Source: Knufia peltigerae (lineage: Eukaryota > Ascomycota > Eurotiomycetes > Chaetothyriales > Trichomeriaceae). From it: a stretch of DNA of 64,000 bases. Of this stretch, positions 51,911-60,657 are shown piece after piece; positions within the stretch are counted from its first letter, which is position 1, and each line of letters starts with the position of its first letter. Made by a program: the position numbers and the translations under genes. The DNA is taken from contig JAPDRN010000129.1 of the NCBI GenBank assembly GCA_030247855.1, forward strand, positions 1 through 64,000, read 5' to 3'. The notes below the pieces were generated by a model. The model ran no database searches and was not told where the DNA came from. It was given only the letters and a program-made list of their open reading frames with translations.

Positions 51911-52690
51911 TCAGGTTCCGTCGCTTATCAGGAAAATGGCGTACACGTTTTCGGTGTAGGTGATGGGGCCGGCTTCGATGGACTCCGGTGCAGCGGGCGC
52001 AGGTGCCGAGGCTGGCGCGTAGCTACCGGTCACCGAGATCCGGTCGAGGTACTCGCCATCCCCGCCGAGCTGTGGCCACTGCCCGGCCCGGATGCCATAG
52101 GCGAAGTCCGGCGCCACATCGGAAATGCTGTACAGACCGCGCAGCTGGGTGCCATAGGCCTTGGCCAGGCCCTGCGCGGACTCGCGGGTCTTGGCTGCGG
52201 CCTCGCCCTTGAGTTCACGGCGCAGCGCCACCTCGCCCGAGTACGTCGGGGCCAGGCTGCTGACCTGTACGTTTTCATTGGCATTCAGCGCTCCCAGCAC
52301 ATCCTGCATCGCCTTCACGCTGGCAAAGCTGGCGCGCAGCTGGCGTGACACGCGCGTACCGATGAAGACCTGCCGGCTCTGCTCATAGCGCGTCGCTGGG
52401 CCGATGCGCAGGTTGTCCGCGCGCACGCTGCCTTCCACCGCTTTGTGCTGCTTGAACAGCGCCAGCACGCGGGCGACGTTGTCCTGCACGCGGCGACGCG
52501 CGGCATCGGCGTCCATGTCAGTTTCTTCGATGTTCAACTGCAGACCGAACCGGTCGGGCATCACCGTGCGGGTGCCCTGCCCCTTCACCAGCAGGTGCGG
52601 CTGCGAGGGAATGGTGTTGGCCTGCGCCCAGGCAGACGGGGCCATCGTGGCCAGCAGCGACGACCACAGCAGAACGCTCAGCAGCTTCAT
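51911..52690 (-). CDS. Secreted SIMPL-domain (DUF541) protein inside the trp operon
   Basis: 259 residues. Signal peptide MKLLSVLLWSSLLATMAPSA with cleavage near AWAQ, then a SIMPL/DUF541 domain (VKGQGTRTVMPDRFGLQLNI at the start; AKTRESAQGLAKAYG in the middle; a hydrophobic last strand, TENVYAIFLI). Periplasmic family of unclear function, sometimes tied to oxidative stress. GGAGTACC precedes the ATG. It lies 67 bases after trpE and 2 before trpG, so it is cotranscribed with the pathway although secreted. Confidence 0.85.
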   Translation of the reverse strand: MKLLSVLLWSSLLATMAPSAWAQANTIPSQPHLLVKGQGTRTVMPDRFGLQLNIEETDMDADAARRRVQDNVARVLALFKQHKAVEGSVRADNLRIGPATRYEQSRQVFIGTRVSRQLRASFASVKAMQDVLGALNANENVQVSSLAPTYSGEVALRRELKGEAAAKTRESAQGLAKAYGTQLRGLYSISDVAPDFAYGIRAGQWPQLGGDGEYLDRISVTGSYAPASAPAPAAPESIEAGPITYTENVYAIFLISDGT

Positions 52691-52757
52691 GCGGTACTCC
52701 TTGTCTTGAATGGAAACAGCGAGGGGTGCTGCGGCGCAGGCCACAGCACAGGAAAAC

Positions 52758-54233
52758 TCACAGGCCCTTGGCGGCCTGGGCGACGGCACGGAACAGCGCG
52801 CGGCCCTTGTTCATCGTCTCGTCCCACTCCTTGTCCGGGTCCGAGTCGTAGACGATGCCGGCGCCGGCCTGCACATACAGGCGGCCGTCCTTGATCACCG
52901 CGGTGCGGATCGCGATCGCGGTATCGGCATCGCCGTGCCAGCCGATGTAGCCGATGCTGCCTGCGTAGACATTGCGCTTGATCGGTTCCAGCTCGCGGAT
53001 CACCTCCAGCGCGCGGATCTTCGGCGCGCCGCTGACCGTACCGGCCGGGAAGGTGGCGCGCAGCACGTCGGCGTAGCTCAGGCCCGGCTGCAGCTGCCCG
53101 GTCACTTCGCTGACGATGTGCATGACGTGGCTGTAGCGTTCGATCACGAACTGCTCGCCCACTTCGACGGTGCCCGCCTTGGACACGCGGCCGGCGTCAT
53201 TGCGGCCCAGGTCGATCAGCATCAGGTGCTCGGCGCGTTCCTTCGGATCGGCCAGCAGCTCGACCTCCAGCGCCTGGTCCAGCTCCGGCGTGGCACCGCG
53301 CGGACGGGTACCGGCGATCGGGCGCACGGTCACTTCTCCGTCCTGCAGGCGCACCAGGATTTCCGGCGACGAGCCGACCACCTGCAGGTCGCCGACATCA
53401 AGGAAATACATGTACGGCGACGGGTTCAGAGCACGCAGCGCGCGGTAGACATCCACCGGCCGCGCCTTGAACGGCACGCTCAGGCGCTGGCTAAGCACCA
53501 CCTGGAAGATGTCGCCGGCACGGATGTACTCCTTGCTGCGCTGGACCGCATCGCCGAAGCCCTCGCGGGTGAAACCGGAAACGAAATCGGACTCGTCCAG
53601 CACGTCGCTGGTCAGCGGCGCCGGATAGCCGGCACCCGGCGCGCGCAGCTTGGCGGTCAGTGCATCCAGGCGGGCCTGGGCCTGCTCGAAGGCGCCCGGC
53701 TGCCGCGGGTCGGCGTGCACGATCAGGTACAGCCGGCCCTTCAGGTTGTCGAACACCGCCAGCTCATCGGAGTGCAGCAGCAGGATGTCCGGGGTGCCCA
53801 GTTCGTCGCGGCCGGCCGGCGATGCCAGGCGCGGCTCGATGTAGCCGATGCATTCGAACCCGAACCAGCCGACCAGACCACCGGTGAAGCCCGGCAGCCC
53901 TTCCAGCTTCGGCACCGAATGGGCACTGCGCAGCGCCTCGACCTCGGCAAACGGGTCGGCCACCTCACGGGTTTCCACCACATGGCCGTGCTCGCGCACC
54001 GTCAGCGTGTGGCCGTGGAAGGCGTACACGCGACGTGCCGGCAGGCCGATGATCGAGTAACGACCAAAGCGCTCGCCGCCTTCGACGGATTCAAACAGGT
54101 AGGTATTGGGGCCGTCGGCGAGCTTCAGATAGACCGAAAGCGGCGTGTCCAGGTCGGACAGCACTTCGCGGACAACGGGAATATGGGTGTGGCCTTCAGC
54201 GGCCTGCTGCTGAAACTGAGCGTGCGAGATCAA
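52758..54233 (-). CDS. trpE: Anthranilate synthase component I
   Basis: 491 residues. Feedback-site motif LLESVE-like LFESVEGGERFGRYS near the N terminus and chorismate-binding motifs (IFQVVLSQRL, PIAGTRPRGATPE, DLGRNDAGRV, AGAGIVYDSDPDKE). It makes anthranilate from chorismate with TrpG. I chose a TTG at 54233 (MISHAQFQQQ), which has AAGGAAAG at the right distance and agrees with xanthomonad TrpE N termini; an ATG at 54281 would add 16 residues. No leader peptide or attenuator is visible upstream. Confidence 0.93.
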   Translation of the reverse strand: MISHAQFQQQAAEGHTHIPVVREVLSDLDTPLSVYLKLADGPNTYLFESVEGGERFGRYSIIGLPARRVYAFHGHTLTVREHGHVVETREVADPFAEVEALRSAHSVPKLEGLPGFTGGLVGWFGFECIGYIEPRLASPAGRDELGTPDILLLHSDELAVFDNLKGRLYLIVHADPRQPGAFEQAQARLDALTAKLRAPGAGYPAPLTSDVLDESDFVSGFTREGFGDAVQRSKEYIRAGDIFQVVLSQRLSVPFKARPVDVYRALRALNPSPYMYFLDVGDLQVVGSSPEILVRLQDGEVTVRPIAGTRPRGATPELDQALEVELLADPKERAEHLMLIDLGRNDAGRVSKAGTVEVGEQFVIERYSHVMHIVSEVTGQLQPGLSYADVLRATFPAGTVSGAPKIRALEVIRELEPIKRNVYAGSIGYIGWHGDADTAIAIRTAVIKDGRLYVQAGAGIVYDSDPDKEWDETMNKGRALFRAVAQAAKGL

Positions 54234-54410
54234 GACGACTTTCCTTCCGGGACACAGCGTTATGGGGACGGACGACGGCAACAGGCCACCATCGCCACCA
54301 ACGGCGTGCGGAAGAAAGGGTATGCGGGGTCGTCAGGCTGGACACCCAATGACTGTATCGCAGCTTTGGCCGCAGGGAAACCCTTTGGCGACGGGCGGTT
54401 CGTCTTCGCC

Positions 54411-56792
54411 CTAGCCCATCCGCCGCGCCTGTTCCTGGGTCTCCTGCACCTGCTGCTGGGCCAGCGATACCCCTTGCGCCTGCTCGCGACTGGCGTTGAT
54501 CGCGTCGATCTGGGCGGTGCTCGCGCTCAACGGCTGGGCCATGCCCGCCGCCACCTCGACGTGAGCATGGCGGCGGTGCGCAGCGTTCAGGTCGGGCGTA
54601 TCCACCGCGAAGGCACGGCTGTGATCGTCGCTGAGCACCACGTGGGAAATGGACTCCAGCCCCTCGCGCTTGGCCTGCACGGCCAGTGCACCGGCGAGCT
54701 GGTCGCTCTGCAGGTTCGGCACACGGTTGTGGGCGGCATCCAGGGCGTGCACGCCGGTCTGTGCGCCATTGAACAACCGGTAATCGGTGTGACCAGGGTC
54801 ATTGATGCCGGGCCCGCGCGCAGCGGGCTCTGCCGCCACGCCGGCGCGGCGGCCATCCTCCGGATGCTGTATGCGCTGGTGCTGCTCGACCAGCTTGCGA
54901 GCGGCAGCTTCCTGCCTGATCAGTTCCGAATCCAGGCTGGGAATGACGGTTTCGGCCATGCCATGGCGGGCCGTTGCCTCGCCAAATGCTGGACCGATGT
55001 TACGGATCAGTCGCGCGGACTGAGCGAGATTGGAGAGCTTCACTGCATCCGATGGCAGGACACCGGTGGGTACATGGGTGGCAGCAGCGGTACCCACTCC
55101 CACACTGATACCCCCGACCGTCGCCATGGCGGCTGGCGCTTGGGCGGTAACGCCCTTTACCTTCGATGCCACCAGGTCGTAACCGTGGTCCACATGGGCG
55201 CCGGCGGTGGCGAACCCGTTCTGCAGCTTGCCGGCCACCCACTGCCCGTCATGGCCGATGGCCGTGGCCGTCCGCTCGCCAAAGGCACGCGTCCCCTCGG
55301 CATCGGCATGTGCTTGTCGCGACGCATGCACCGCGCGCTGCTCGCCCGTAGTACGTGTCCTTTCTGCCTCTTTGGCCAACCTGTCGGCCGCGTCATCCCA
55401 ACCGATCCGACCGGCCACCCACGACAGCGCGGATATGCCGTGGGAACTGGCCTGCGATTGCGTCCGATGCAGGGTCGCCTCGATGCTTCCGGTCAACTCG
55501 CGCCCGGAGGCGATCACGGTGGTGGTCGCCCGGGTACCCACCTGGAGCGTGGTCGATCCCATGTTCACGACCTGGCCAATGGCCATGCCCTGGGTCCTCA
55601 GGATCTGCTCTGCGCCATCGCCCGCCCTGTCCAGTACATGCGCGCCAACCGCCCCCGCGCGCTCAACCTGCTCACCGATCACACGTCCGCCGCGCATGCC
55701 GTAGCCGGTGGCGTGCAGCACGGTGGACAGCGGCCCAGCCAGCTCTGCAACCTGGCTTGGCGCCGCTACCTGCGAACGATTGACGATATTGCCCTGTGCG
55801 TCGCGTGTCTTGGCCTCAAGCAGCAGTTCGGCACGGCCAGCGGCCACCGGGATATTGCGCAGAGCTTCCTGCCCCGGCTGTGTCGCCAGTTGTTCGATGA
55901 ACTGCGCCGCGGACGTCTGCGCACCCGGTGGCATCATCTCGCGCAGCTTGTCGCCCACCAGCTTCTGCATGGCGGGCTCCTTCAGCAACATGCCCATTTC
56001 ATTGGCAAGCACGCCATAGCCGCGGCGCTGCTGCTCGCTCAGGCGCTGCATGCCGTTCTGCACGTCATTCAGCACCTCGCCGGTGGTCTGGTAGGTGTGC
56101 ACGCTTTGTTGCGGGTTGAAGGTGGGCAGACCATTTTCCTTCGCGAAACGTGCCGCCGTTTCCGGATGCAGGCCTGCCGCATTGAAGGTGGTGGCGCGTG
56201 CACCGGTGACGGCCGACGCGGCCGAGGCCATGCCACCGCCGAGGGAGTGGCCGGCGATTTCGAAGCTGTTGCCAATGCGATCATTCAGCTGCGTGGCAAG
56301 TGACATGGCGTGATCGTAGTAGTCGCTTCGCATCCCAATGCCTTGCTGCCCATTGTTCAGAAAATCTTCGCCACCAGACTCGCGCCATCCATTCGGTGCA
56401 AGAGGGTCGACGATCTTACCGGTGGAGCCTTTGTAGACCACCACCGGCTTTGCGTCTGTACCGAAAAGCTCTTTGTCGGGAATATATATCTCCGCGCGGA
56501 ATCCAGACTGCGGCGGTTGCAGAAGCTCGCGCAACTCTTCGTCAGACATGTTGATGCCTGCAGCGCGCAGCGCATCCGGATCGGAGCTGCCGCGCGTCCA
56601 TCCCACGGGAGGCGCACCTTCGTGCTTGGCTGATTGATAGACATCAGCTGCGAGACCAGACATTTCACGTGCGTGATAGGTCTCCTGAAGACGATCAGCC
56701 TCTCTGTCATTGCCGCTTTCCCGCAGCTGTTGAACGAGAAGATTCTGCTCCTGGAGGGCGCGCACGCGCGCCTCGATGTCGGTTCCATTCAT
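54411..56792 (-). CDS. Candidate X-T4SS antibacterial effector: lipase fold with XVIPCD tail
   Basis: 793 residues. An N-terminal region is followed by a class-3 lipase-like domain with nucleophile Ser183 in AGHSLGGG, then a long Ala-rich helical stretch. The last 130 residues (about 660-793) look like the XVIPCD secretion domain that docks on VirD4 in the Xanthomonadaceae killing type IV system: GVHALDAAHNR, GLESISHVVLSDD, AFAVDTPDLNAAH, and a Gln-rich end. The ATG at 56792 has GGAG seven bases upstream. It would act on membrane lipids of rival bacteria. The likely immunity gene diverges from it. Confidence 0.75.
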   Translation of the reverse strand: MNGTDIEARVRALQEQNLLVQQLRESGNDREADRLQETYHAREMSGLAADVYQSAKHEGAPPVGWTRGSSDPDALRAAGINMSDEELRELLQPPQSGFRAEIYIPDKELFGTDAKPVVVYKGSTGKIVDPLAPNGWRESGGEDFLNNGQQGIGMRSDYYDHAMSLATQLNDRIGNSFEIAGHSLGGGMASAASAVTGARATTFNAAGLHPETAARFAKENGLPTFNPQQSVHTYQTTGEVLNDVQNGMQRLSEQQRRGYGVLANEMGMLLKEPAMQKLVGDKLREMMPPGAQTSAAQFIEQLATQPGQEALRNIPVAAGRAELLLEAKTRDAQGNIVNRSQVAAPSQVAELAGPLSTVLHATGYGMRGGRVIGEQVERAGAVGAHVLDRAGDGAEQILRTQGMAIGQVVNMGSTTLQVGTRATTTVIASGRELTGSIEATLHRTQSQASSHGISALSWVAGRIGWDDAADRLAKEAERTRTTGEQRAVHASRQAHADAEGTRAFGERTATAIGHDGQWVAGKLQNGFATAGAHVDHGYDLVASKVKGVTAQAPAAMATVGGISVGVGTAAATHVPTGVLPSDAVKLSNLAQSARLIRNIGPAFGEATARHGMAETVIPSLDSELIRQEAAARKLVEQHQRIQHPEDGRRAGVAAEPAARGPGINDPGHTDYRLFNGAQTGVHALDAAHNRVPNLQSDQLAGALAVQAKREGLESISHVVLSDDHSRAFAVDTPDLNAAHRRHAHVEVAAGMAQPLSASTAQIDAINASREQAQGVSLAQQQVQETQEQARRMG

Positions 56793-56894
56793 GGCAAACT
56801 CCATTGCGCCGGGCACGGGCTTGAGCACGCGATGCTTATCGATTATCAGAACTTTTTGCTAATGTCACGCTTCAGCCCAATCATCAGGATGATA
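56793..56894. promoter_or_regulatory. Divergent promoter region, AT-rich
   Basis: 102 bases with stretches such as TTATCGATTATCAGAA and CTTTTTGCTAATG that are clearly richer in A+T than the surroundings. Promoters for both the effector candidate and the ankyrin lipoprotein must lie here. Confidence 0.55.
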
Positions 56895-57755
56895 ATGCCC
56901 ATTCACTTTCACAAATGTGTGCAGAAGGCCCTCCTCTCCGCGGCTTGTCTCACACTTTTGCTGATCAGCGGCTGCGCGGCATCATCGAGTCATGGAGCAG
57001 ACCAGTACTTTGAAGGAAAGGCTCTGCAGCTGGCCATCGCCACGGAAAGCGGCGATTCAAAGGCTATTCACCGCCTCATCGGTGAAGAAGGGGTCGATCC
57101 GGACAAGACGTTCTCGCGCGAAGACGGGATTCCCATGGCCGCCTGGCCTCTACGCGCAGGCAATCTGGACGGCCTCCGCACACTTCTGGAAAACGGCGCA
57201 GATCCAAATGCCCGCGCCTACAAGGTCGTGGATGGCCGCAGACTTGGCTACAACAACGCCATGGTCTATGCCGCAAAGCTGGACGACCCGCGATACCTGC
57301 AATTGCTGCTTCAGCACGGTGGAGACCCCAACACGCGGAACTCAGCGGGCGAAACGTTGCTGTTTCAAGCCTTCATTGCGGGCAATCAGTGGGAAAACGT
57401 GAAACTGCTGATTGAGAATGGAGCGAACATCAATGAATCCAATCGCGGCACCGCCGACACAGTACTGAGCTGGTACACCACCCGGGGTGGATTCGAGCAT
57501 GCCTATTGGCTGCTGGAACACGGGGCAGACCCTACGGTACTGCTGAAATCCTCCGTCGGTGACCCCGACAGAATGCTGATCGCCGAGCACATTTTCTGGG
57601 GCATCACCACACCCGATCTTCTGCCATGGCAGAAGAAGTGCCAGCAGTGGCTCGTCGCACGCGACATCCCTCGTCCTCCGATGCCGAAAGGCATCCGCGA
57701 CAAACGTGAAGCCTTCGGCTTCCCCACGAAGGAAGAAGACATCCCCCTGCTGTAG
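56895..57755 (+). CDS. Ankyrin-repeat lipoprotein, candidate immunity protein
   Basis: 286 residues. A lipoprotein signal ends in LISGC (Cys27). The mature part carries about five ankyrin-type repeats (ALQLAIATESGDSKAIHRLI, RAGNLDGLRTLLENGADPNA, DDPRYLQLLLQHGGDPNTRN, NVKLLIENGANINESN, AYWLLEHGADPTVL). A periplasmic lipoprotein beside an XVIPCD lipase is the usual form of an X-T4SS immunity protein, but such pairs normally share one strand; here they diverge. The ATG at 56895 has AGGAT in front; earlier in-frame ATGs (56832, 56862, 56889) would spoil the signal peptide. Confidence 0.7.
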   Translation: MPIHFHKCVQKALLSAACLTLLLISGCAASSSHGADQYFEGKALQLAIATESGDSKAIHRLIGEEGVDPDKTFSREDGIPMAAWPLRAGNLDGLRTLLENGADPNARAYKVVDGRRLGYNNAMVYAAKLDDPRYLQLLLQHGGDPNTRNSAGETLLFQAFIAGNQWENVKLLIENGANINESNRGTADTVLSWYTTRGGFEHAYWLLEHGADPTVLLKSSVGDPDRMLIAEHIFWGITTPDLLPWQKKCQQWLVARDIPRPPMPKGIRDKREAFGFPTKEEDIPLL

Positions 57756-57763
57756 TTCCTGTA

Positions 57764-58696
57764 TCAGAGGCCGGAAAGCAGCACGCAGTCATCCGGCAGG
57801 TGCATCCGCACCCTGCCCGCCACGCATTCGATGCGGAAGCGGCGTGCCTGCACTGGTTCGCCGTCCAGGTTCAAGGTCAGCGGCTGCGGTGCGTCGATCT
57901 GCAGCCACGGCAGCTGCGCGCGCGTGGCGACGCGTTCCAGCGCCGCTTCCTTGCCGCCGGTCAGCATCTGCCCAAGGGTGGCGGCGACTTCACCCCCCAG
58001 TTCCGGCACCACGGTGACGTCCAGTAGGCCGTCATCGATCAGTGCCTGCGGGCACAGCTGCTGACCACCACCCGCCTGGCGGCCGTTGCCGATACCCAGC
58101 GCGATGAACCCACCCTCCCACTGGAAATCCGGGCCGCTCAGGCGCGCGGTGATCGGTTCGATGCGACCGAGCTTGGCGATGCCGGTGATGACATACGCCA
58201 GACCGCCGAGCATTTTCTTCAAGCCGGCATCGGTTTCCACCGTGACCTGGGTACCGAAGCCGCCGCTGGCGAGGTTGGCGCACCACCACGGCTTGCCGTC
58301 GGCATCAACACGCAGCAGGTCCATCGGACGTGGCGTGGTGCCGGCAATCAGTGCGAAGGCCTCCTGCGGCTCCACCGGAATGCCCGCAGCGGTTGCGAAA
58401 TCGTTGGCGGTGCCCATCGGCACCAGCGCCAGCGACGGCAGCGCATCAGCTGGCTCGTCACGATGCGCCAGCGTCTCGGCCACCGCGCTGAGCGTGCCGT
58501 CGCCACCGGCCGCCACGATCACGTCCACGCCGTGGTCGATGGCCTCGGCCACGTAGCGCTCGGCGTCACCGTCTTCCCAGGTCACCCGCACTTCCAGGTG
58601 CACGCCACGGTCGCGCCAGTGGCCCACGGCATCGCGCAGGTCATCGTTTCCTGCGGACTTGCCGTTGAGGATCAGGCGCCAGCGCGGTGTGCTCAT
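57764..58696 (-). CDS. YegS-like diacylglycerol/lipid kinase
   Basis: 310 residues. The catalytic-domain signature AAGGDGTLSAVAETL is at about residues 63-77, GTANDFATAAGIP follows, and the C-terminal beta domain holds QALIDDGLLDVTVVP: the DAGK-cat family, YegS branch. It phosphorylates a lipid, probably at the inner membrane. GGAAGAA precedes the ATG at 58696. Transcribed alone; converges with the ankyrin lipoprotein. Confidence 0.9.
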   Translation of the reverse strand: MSTPRWRLILNGKSAGNDDLRDAVGHWRDRGVHLEVRVTWEDGDAERYVAEAIDHGVDVIVAAGGDGTLSAVAETLAHRDEPADALPSLALVPMGTANDFATAAGIPVEPQEAFALIAGTTPRPMDLLRVDADGKPWWCANLASGGFGTQVTVETDAGLKKMLGGLAYVITGIAKLGRIEPITARLSGPDFQWEGGFIALGIGNGRQAGGGQQLCPQALIDDGLLDVTVVPELGGEVAATLGQMLTGGKEAALERVATRAQLPWLQIDAPQPLTLNLDGEPVQARRFRIECVAGRVRMHLPDDCVLLSGL

Positions 58697-58739
58697 GCAG
58701 TTCTTCCAGGGGAAAGGCGGCACAGGCTAGCAATCGCGC

Positions 58740-58930
58740 GTTCGGGGTCAGTGAAAGACGGTGGCAACCGTTCAGGTCAGAAGATTGCGCTCGCCAATGC
58801 GGGATGTCATGCAGGTGTCATCGGCGGCCCGGAGAATGGAAGGCCATAGCAGGGACGACGGATGGAGGCAGGATCAGCCTCCCACGCATGCAGCAGGGCC
58901 ACGCCAGTGTTTGGCGTGGCTTTTTTTTTG
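58740..58930 (+). ncRNA. Candidate small RNA with its own terminator
   Basis: The 260-base gap between two minus-strand genes holds a strong plus-strand terminator (58898-58929) but no plus-strand gene. A transcript starting somewhere after about 58700 would end here. It would include an unpaired-looking CCTCCC (58878-58883) that could pair with ribosome sites. Its 5' end and promoter are not clear from sequence. Confidence 0.4.
58898..58929 (+). terminator. Orphan rho-independent terminator
   Basis: GCCACGCCA and TGGCGTGGC form a perfect 9-bp stem with a 5-base loop followed by nine T. Outer arms (58882-58897 and 58931-58944, CCACGCATG-type) enclose it. Confidence 0.9.
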
Positions 58931-58956
58931 CCTGCCATGCGTGGATGCATTCCGCC

Positions 58957-59448
58957 TCAACCGTTGGCGAAATCGTGCAGCGCCTCGCCTTCCAGCCGGT
59001 ACACCGTCCACTCGTCCTGCGGCTTGGCGCCTGCGGCGGTGTAGAAGTCGATGGCCGGGGTGTTCCAGTCCAGCACCGACCACTCGAAGCGGCCGCAACC
59101 TTCAGCCACCGCCTGCCGGGCGATGTACTTCAGCAGCGCCTTGCCCGCACCGGAACCACGCTTTTCCGGGCTCACGTACAGGTCTTCGAGGTAGATGCCC
59201 TTGCGGCCCAGCCAGGTGGAATAGTTGTAGAAATACACCGCGTAGCCGATGGCTTCGCCGTTCGCCTCGCAGACCAGCGCGCGGGCGGTGGCGTCGGCGC
59301 CGAACAGGCTTTCGGCGATGCCGATTTCATCGGTCTGCACCGAATGCTCGGCCTTCTCGTAGATCGCCAGTTCACGGATGAAGCGCAGGATCAGGCCAGC
59401 GTCGGCAACGGTGGCCGGGCGGATGTTCAACACGGCCACCGTGTTCAT
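58957..59448 (-). CDS. GNAT acetyltransferase, SSAT/thialysine type
   Basis: 163 residues. Acetyl-CoA motif VSPEKRGSGAGKALLKYIA (R-G-x-G-x-G/A) follows LEDLYV, and EWSVLDWNTPAIDFY is typical of diamine/thialysine N-acetyltransferases. The ATG at 59448 lies 3 bases after the rpe stop, so it is in one operon with rpe and the J-domain gene. Confidence 0.85.
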   Translation of the reverse strand: MNTVAVLNIRPATVADAGLILRFIRELAIYEKAEHSVQTDEIGIAESLFGADATARALVCEANGEAIGYAVYFYNYSTWLGRKGIYLEDLYVSPEKRGSGAGKALLKYIARQAVAEGCGRFEWSVLDWNTPAIDFYTAAGAKPQDEWTVYRLEGEALHDFANG

Positions 59449-59451
59449 GGC

Positions 59452-60129
59452 TCAGCCCCGTGCCGCAGCGACGTTGGCGCGCATCTGCGCGATCACATCC
59501 TGGTAGCTGGTCTTGGCGTTGAAGATGGCCGAGCCGGCGACGAACGTATCGGCGCCAGCGGCGGCGATCTCACCGATGTTGTCGGCCTTCACGCCACCGT
59601 CGATCTCCAAGCGGATGTCACGGCCGCTGGCATCGATCTTCTGGCGCACCACGCGCAGCTTGTCCAATGCCGACGGAATGAACGCCTGGCCGCCGAAGCC
59701 CGGGTTGACCGACATCAGCAGCACCAGGTCGAGGTCGTCCAGCACCCAGTCGAGGATGTCCACCGGTGTGGCCGGGTTGAGCACGATGCCCGGCTTGCAG
59801 CCCAGCGAGCGGATCAGCTGGATGGTGCGGTGCACGTGGCGGCTGGCCTCCGGGTGGAAGCTGATGTAGGTGGCGCCGGCCTCGGCGAAGTCCGGGATGA
59901 TGCGGTCCACCGGTTCGACCATCAGGTGCACGTCGATCGGTGCGGTGACGCCGTGCTTGCGCAGCGCTTGGCAGACCATCGGGCCGATGGTCAGGTTGGG
60001 CACGTAGTGGTTGTCCATCACATCGAAATGGACCCAGTCCGCACCTGCGGCCAGGACGTTGTCGACTTCCTCGCCGAGGCGGGCGAAGTTGGCCGAGAGG
60101 ATGGAAGGAGCGATGAGGCAGTTGGACAT
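59452..60129 (-). CDS. rpe: Ribulose-phosphate 3-epimerase
   Basis: 225 residues. IAPSILSANFARLGEEV, the metal-site HFDVMDNHYVPNLTIGP, HLMVEPVD and LEIDGGVKADNI are the Rpe motifs. It interconverts ribulose-5-phosphate and xylulose-5-phosphate. It sits between a J-domain gene (57 bases upstream) and GNAT. Confidence 0.97.
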   Translation of the reverse strand: MSNCLIAPSILSANFARLGEEVDNVLAAGADWVHFDVMDNHYVPNLTIGPMVCQALRKHGVTAPIDVHLMVEPVDRIIPDFAEAGATYISFHPEASRHVHRTIQLIRSLGCKPGIVLNPATPVDILDWVLDDLDLVLLMSVNPGFGGQAFIPSALDKLRVVRQKIDASGRDIRLEIDGGVKADNIGEIAAAGADTFVAGSAIFNAKTSYQDVIAQMRANVAAARG

Positions 60130-60186
60130 GGCCGGGGCCTTCGGAACGGGGAAAGGGGTCTCCCGCCCGCAGGCGGGGCAATGGGG

Positions 60187-60516
60187 TCAGCGCTTGCGCA
60201 GGGTCTTGATGCGGTCGTAGGCGGCGTTGATGCGCCGCGACTTCTGCTCGGCCTGCTGCTGCAGCTCGGGGGCGGCGCCGCCCAGCTTGTCGGGGTGGTA
60301 CTGGGAGATCAGCTTGCGGTAGGCGCGCTCGACCTCGGCATCGGTGGCTTCGGAGGTCAGCCCTAGTTCGCGGTAGGGGTTCTCCTTGTTCAGGCGGAAC
60401 CAGTCCGAGTCGAAAGCGTGGCCGATCAACAGGCCGACCACCGCGCCGAACAGCGGATTGGGCCGGAACAGCAGGGCCCCGGCGATGAATCCGAGCAGTT
60501 TTCCGTACCAGCGCAT
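60187..60516 (-). CDS. Membrane-anchored J-domain protein (short DjlA-like)
   Basis: 109 residues. An N-terminal glycine-rich membrane hairpin (GFIAGALLFRPNPLFGAVVG, about 7-30) resembles DjlA, and a J domain follows (about 42-108, with HPD in LISQYHPDKL). The central TerB-like domain of DjlA is missing, so it is a reduced DnaK co-chaperone. GGAG lies just before the ATG at 60516; the frame to 60552 has no site. Confidence 0.85.
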   Translation of the reverse strand: MRWYGKLLGFIAGALLFRPNPLFGAVVGLLIGHAFDSDWFRLNKENPYRELGLTSEATDAEVERAYRKLISQYHPDKLGGAAPELQQQAEQKSRRINAAYDRIKTLRKR

Positions 60517-60657
60517 GGCGCTCCGGGGTCGGCCGACGAAATGGACGCTCATTTTACGTCACAGCGGGCCCGGACCGCTTTACACTAGGCCGCCCGCTGG
60601 TCAGCGGGCCCGCCGGGTCCGTTGGGCAGCCGTATCGACGAAGCCCCAGGAGTGCCC

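Noticed and set aside
54234..54410. A trp leader peptide and attenuator before trpE
   Set aside because: No short frame with clustered Trp codons and no terminator hairpin is visible in the region.
52710..56303. A 1197-codon plus-strand open frame
   Set aside because: Antisense to trpE and the effector gene; no recognisable motifs, typical GC-rich shadow frame.
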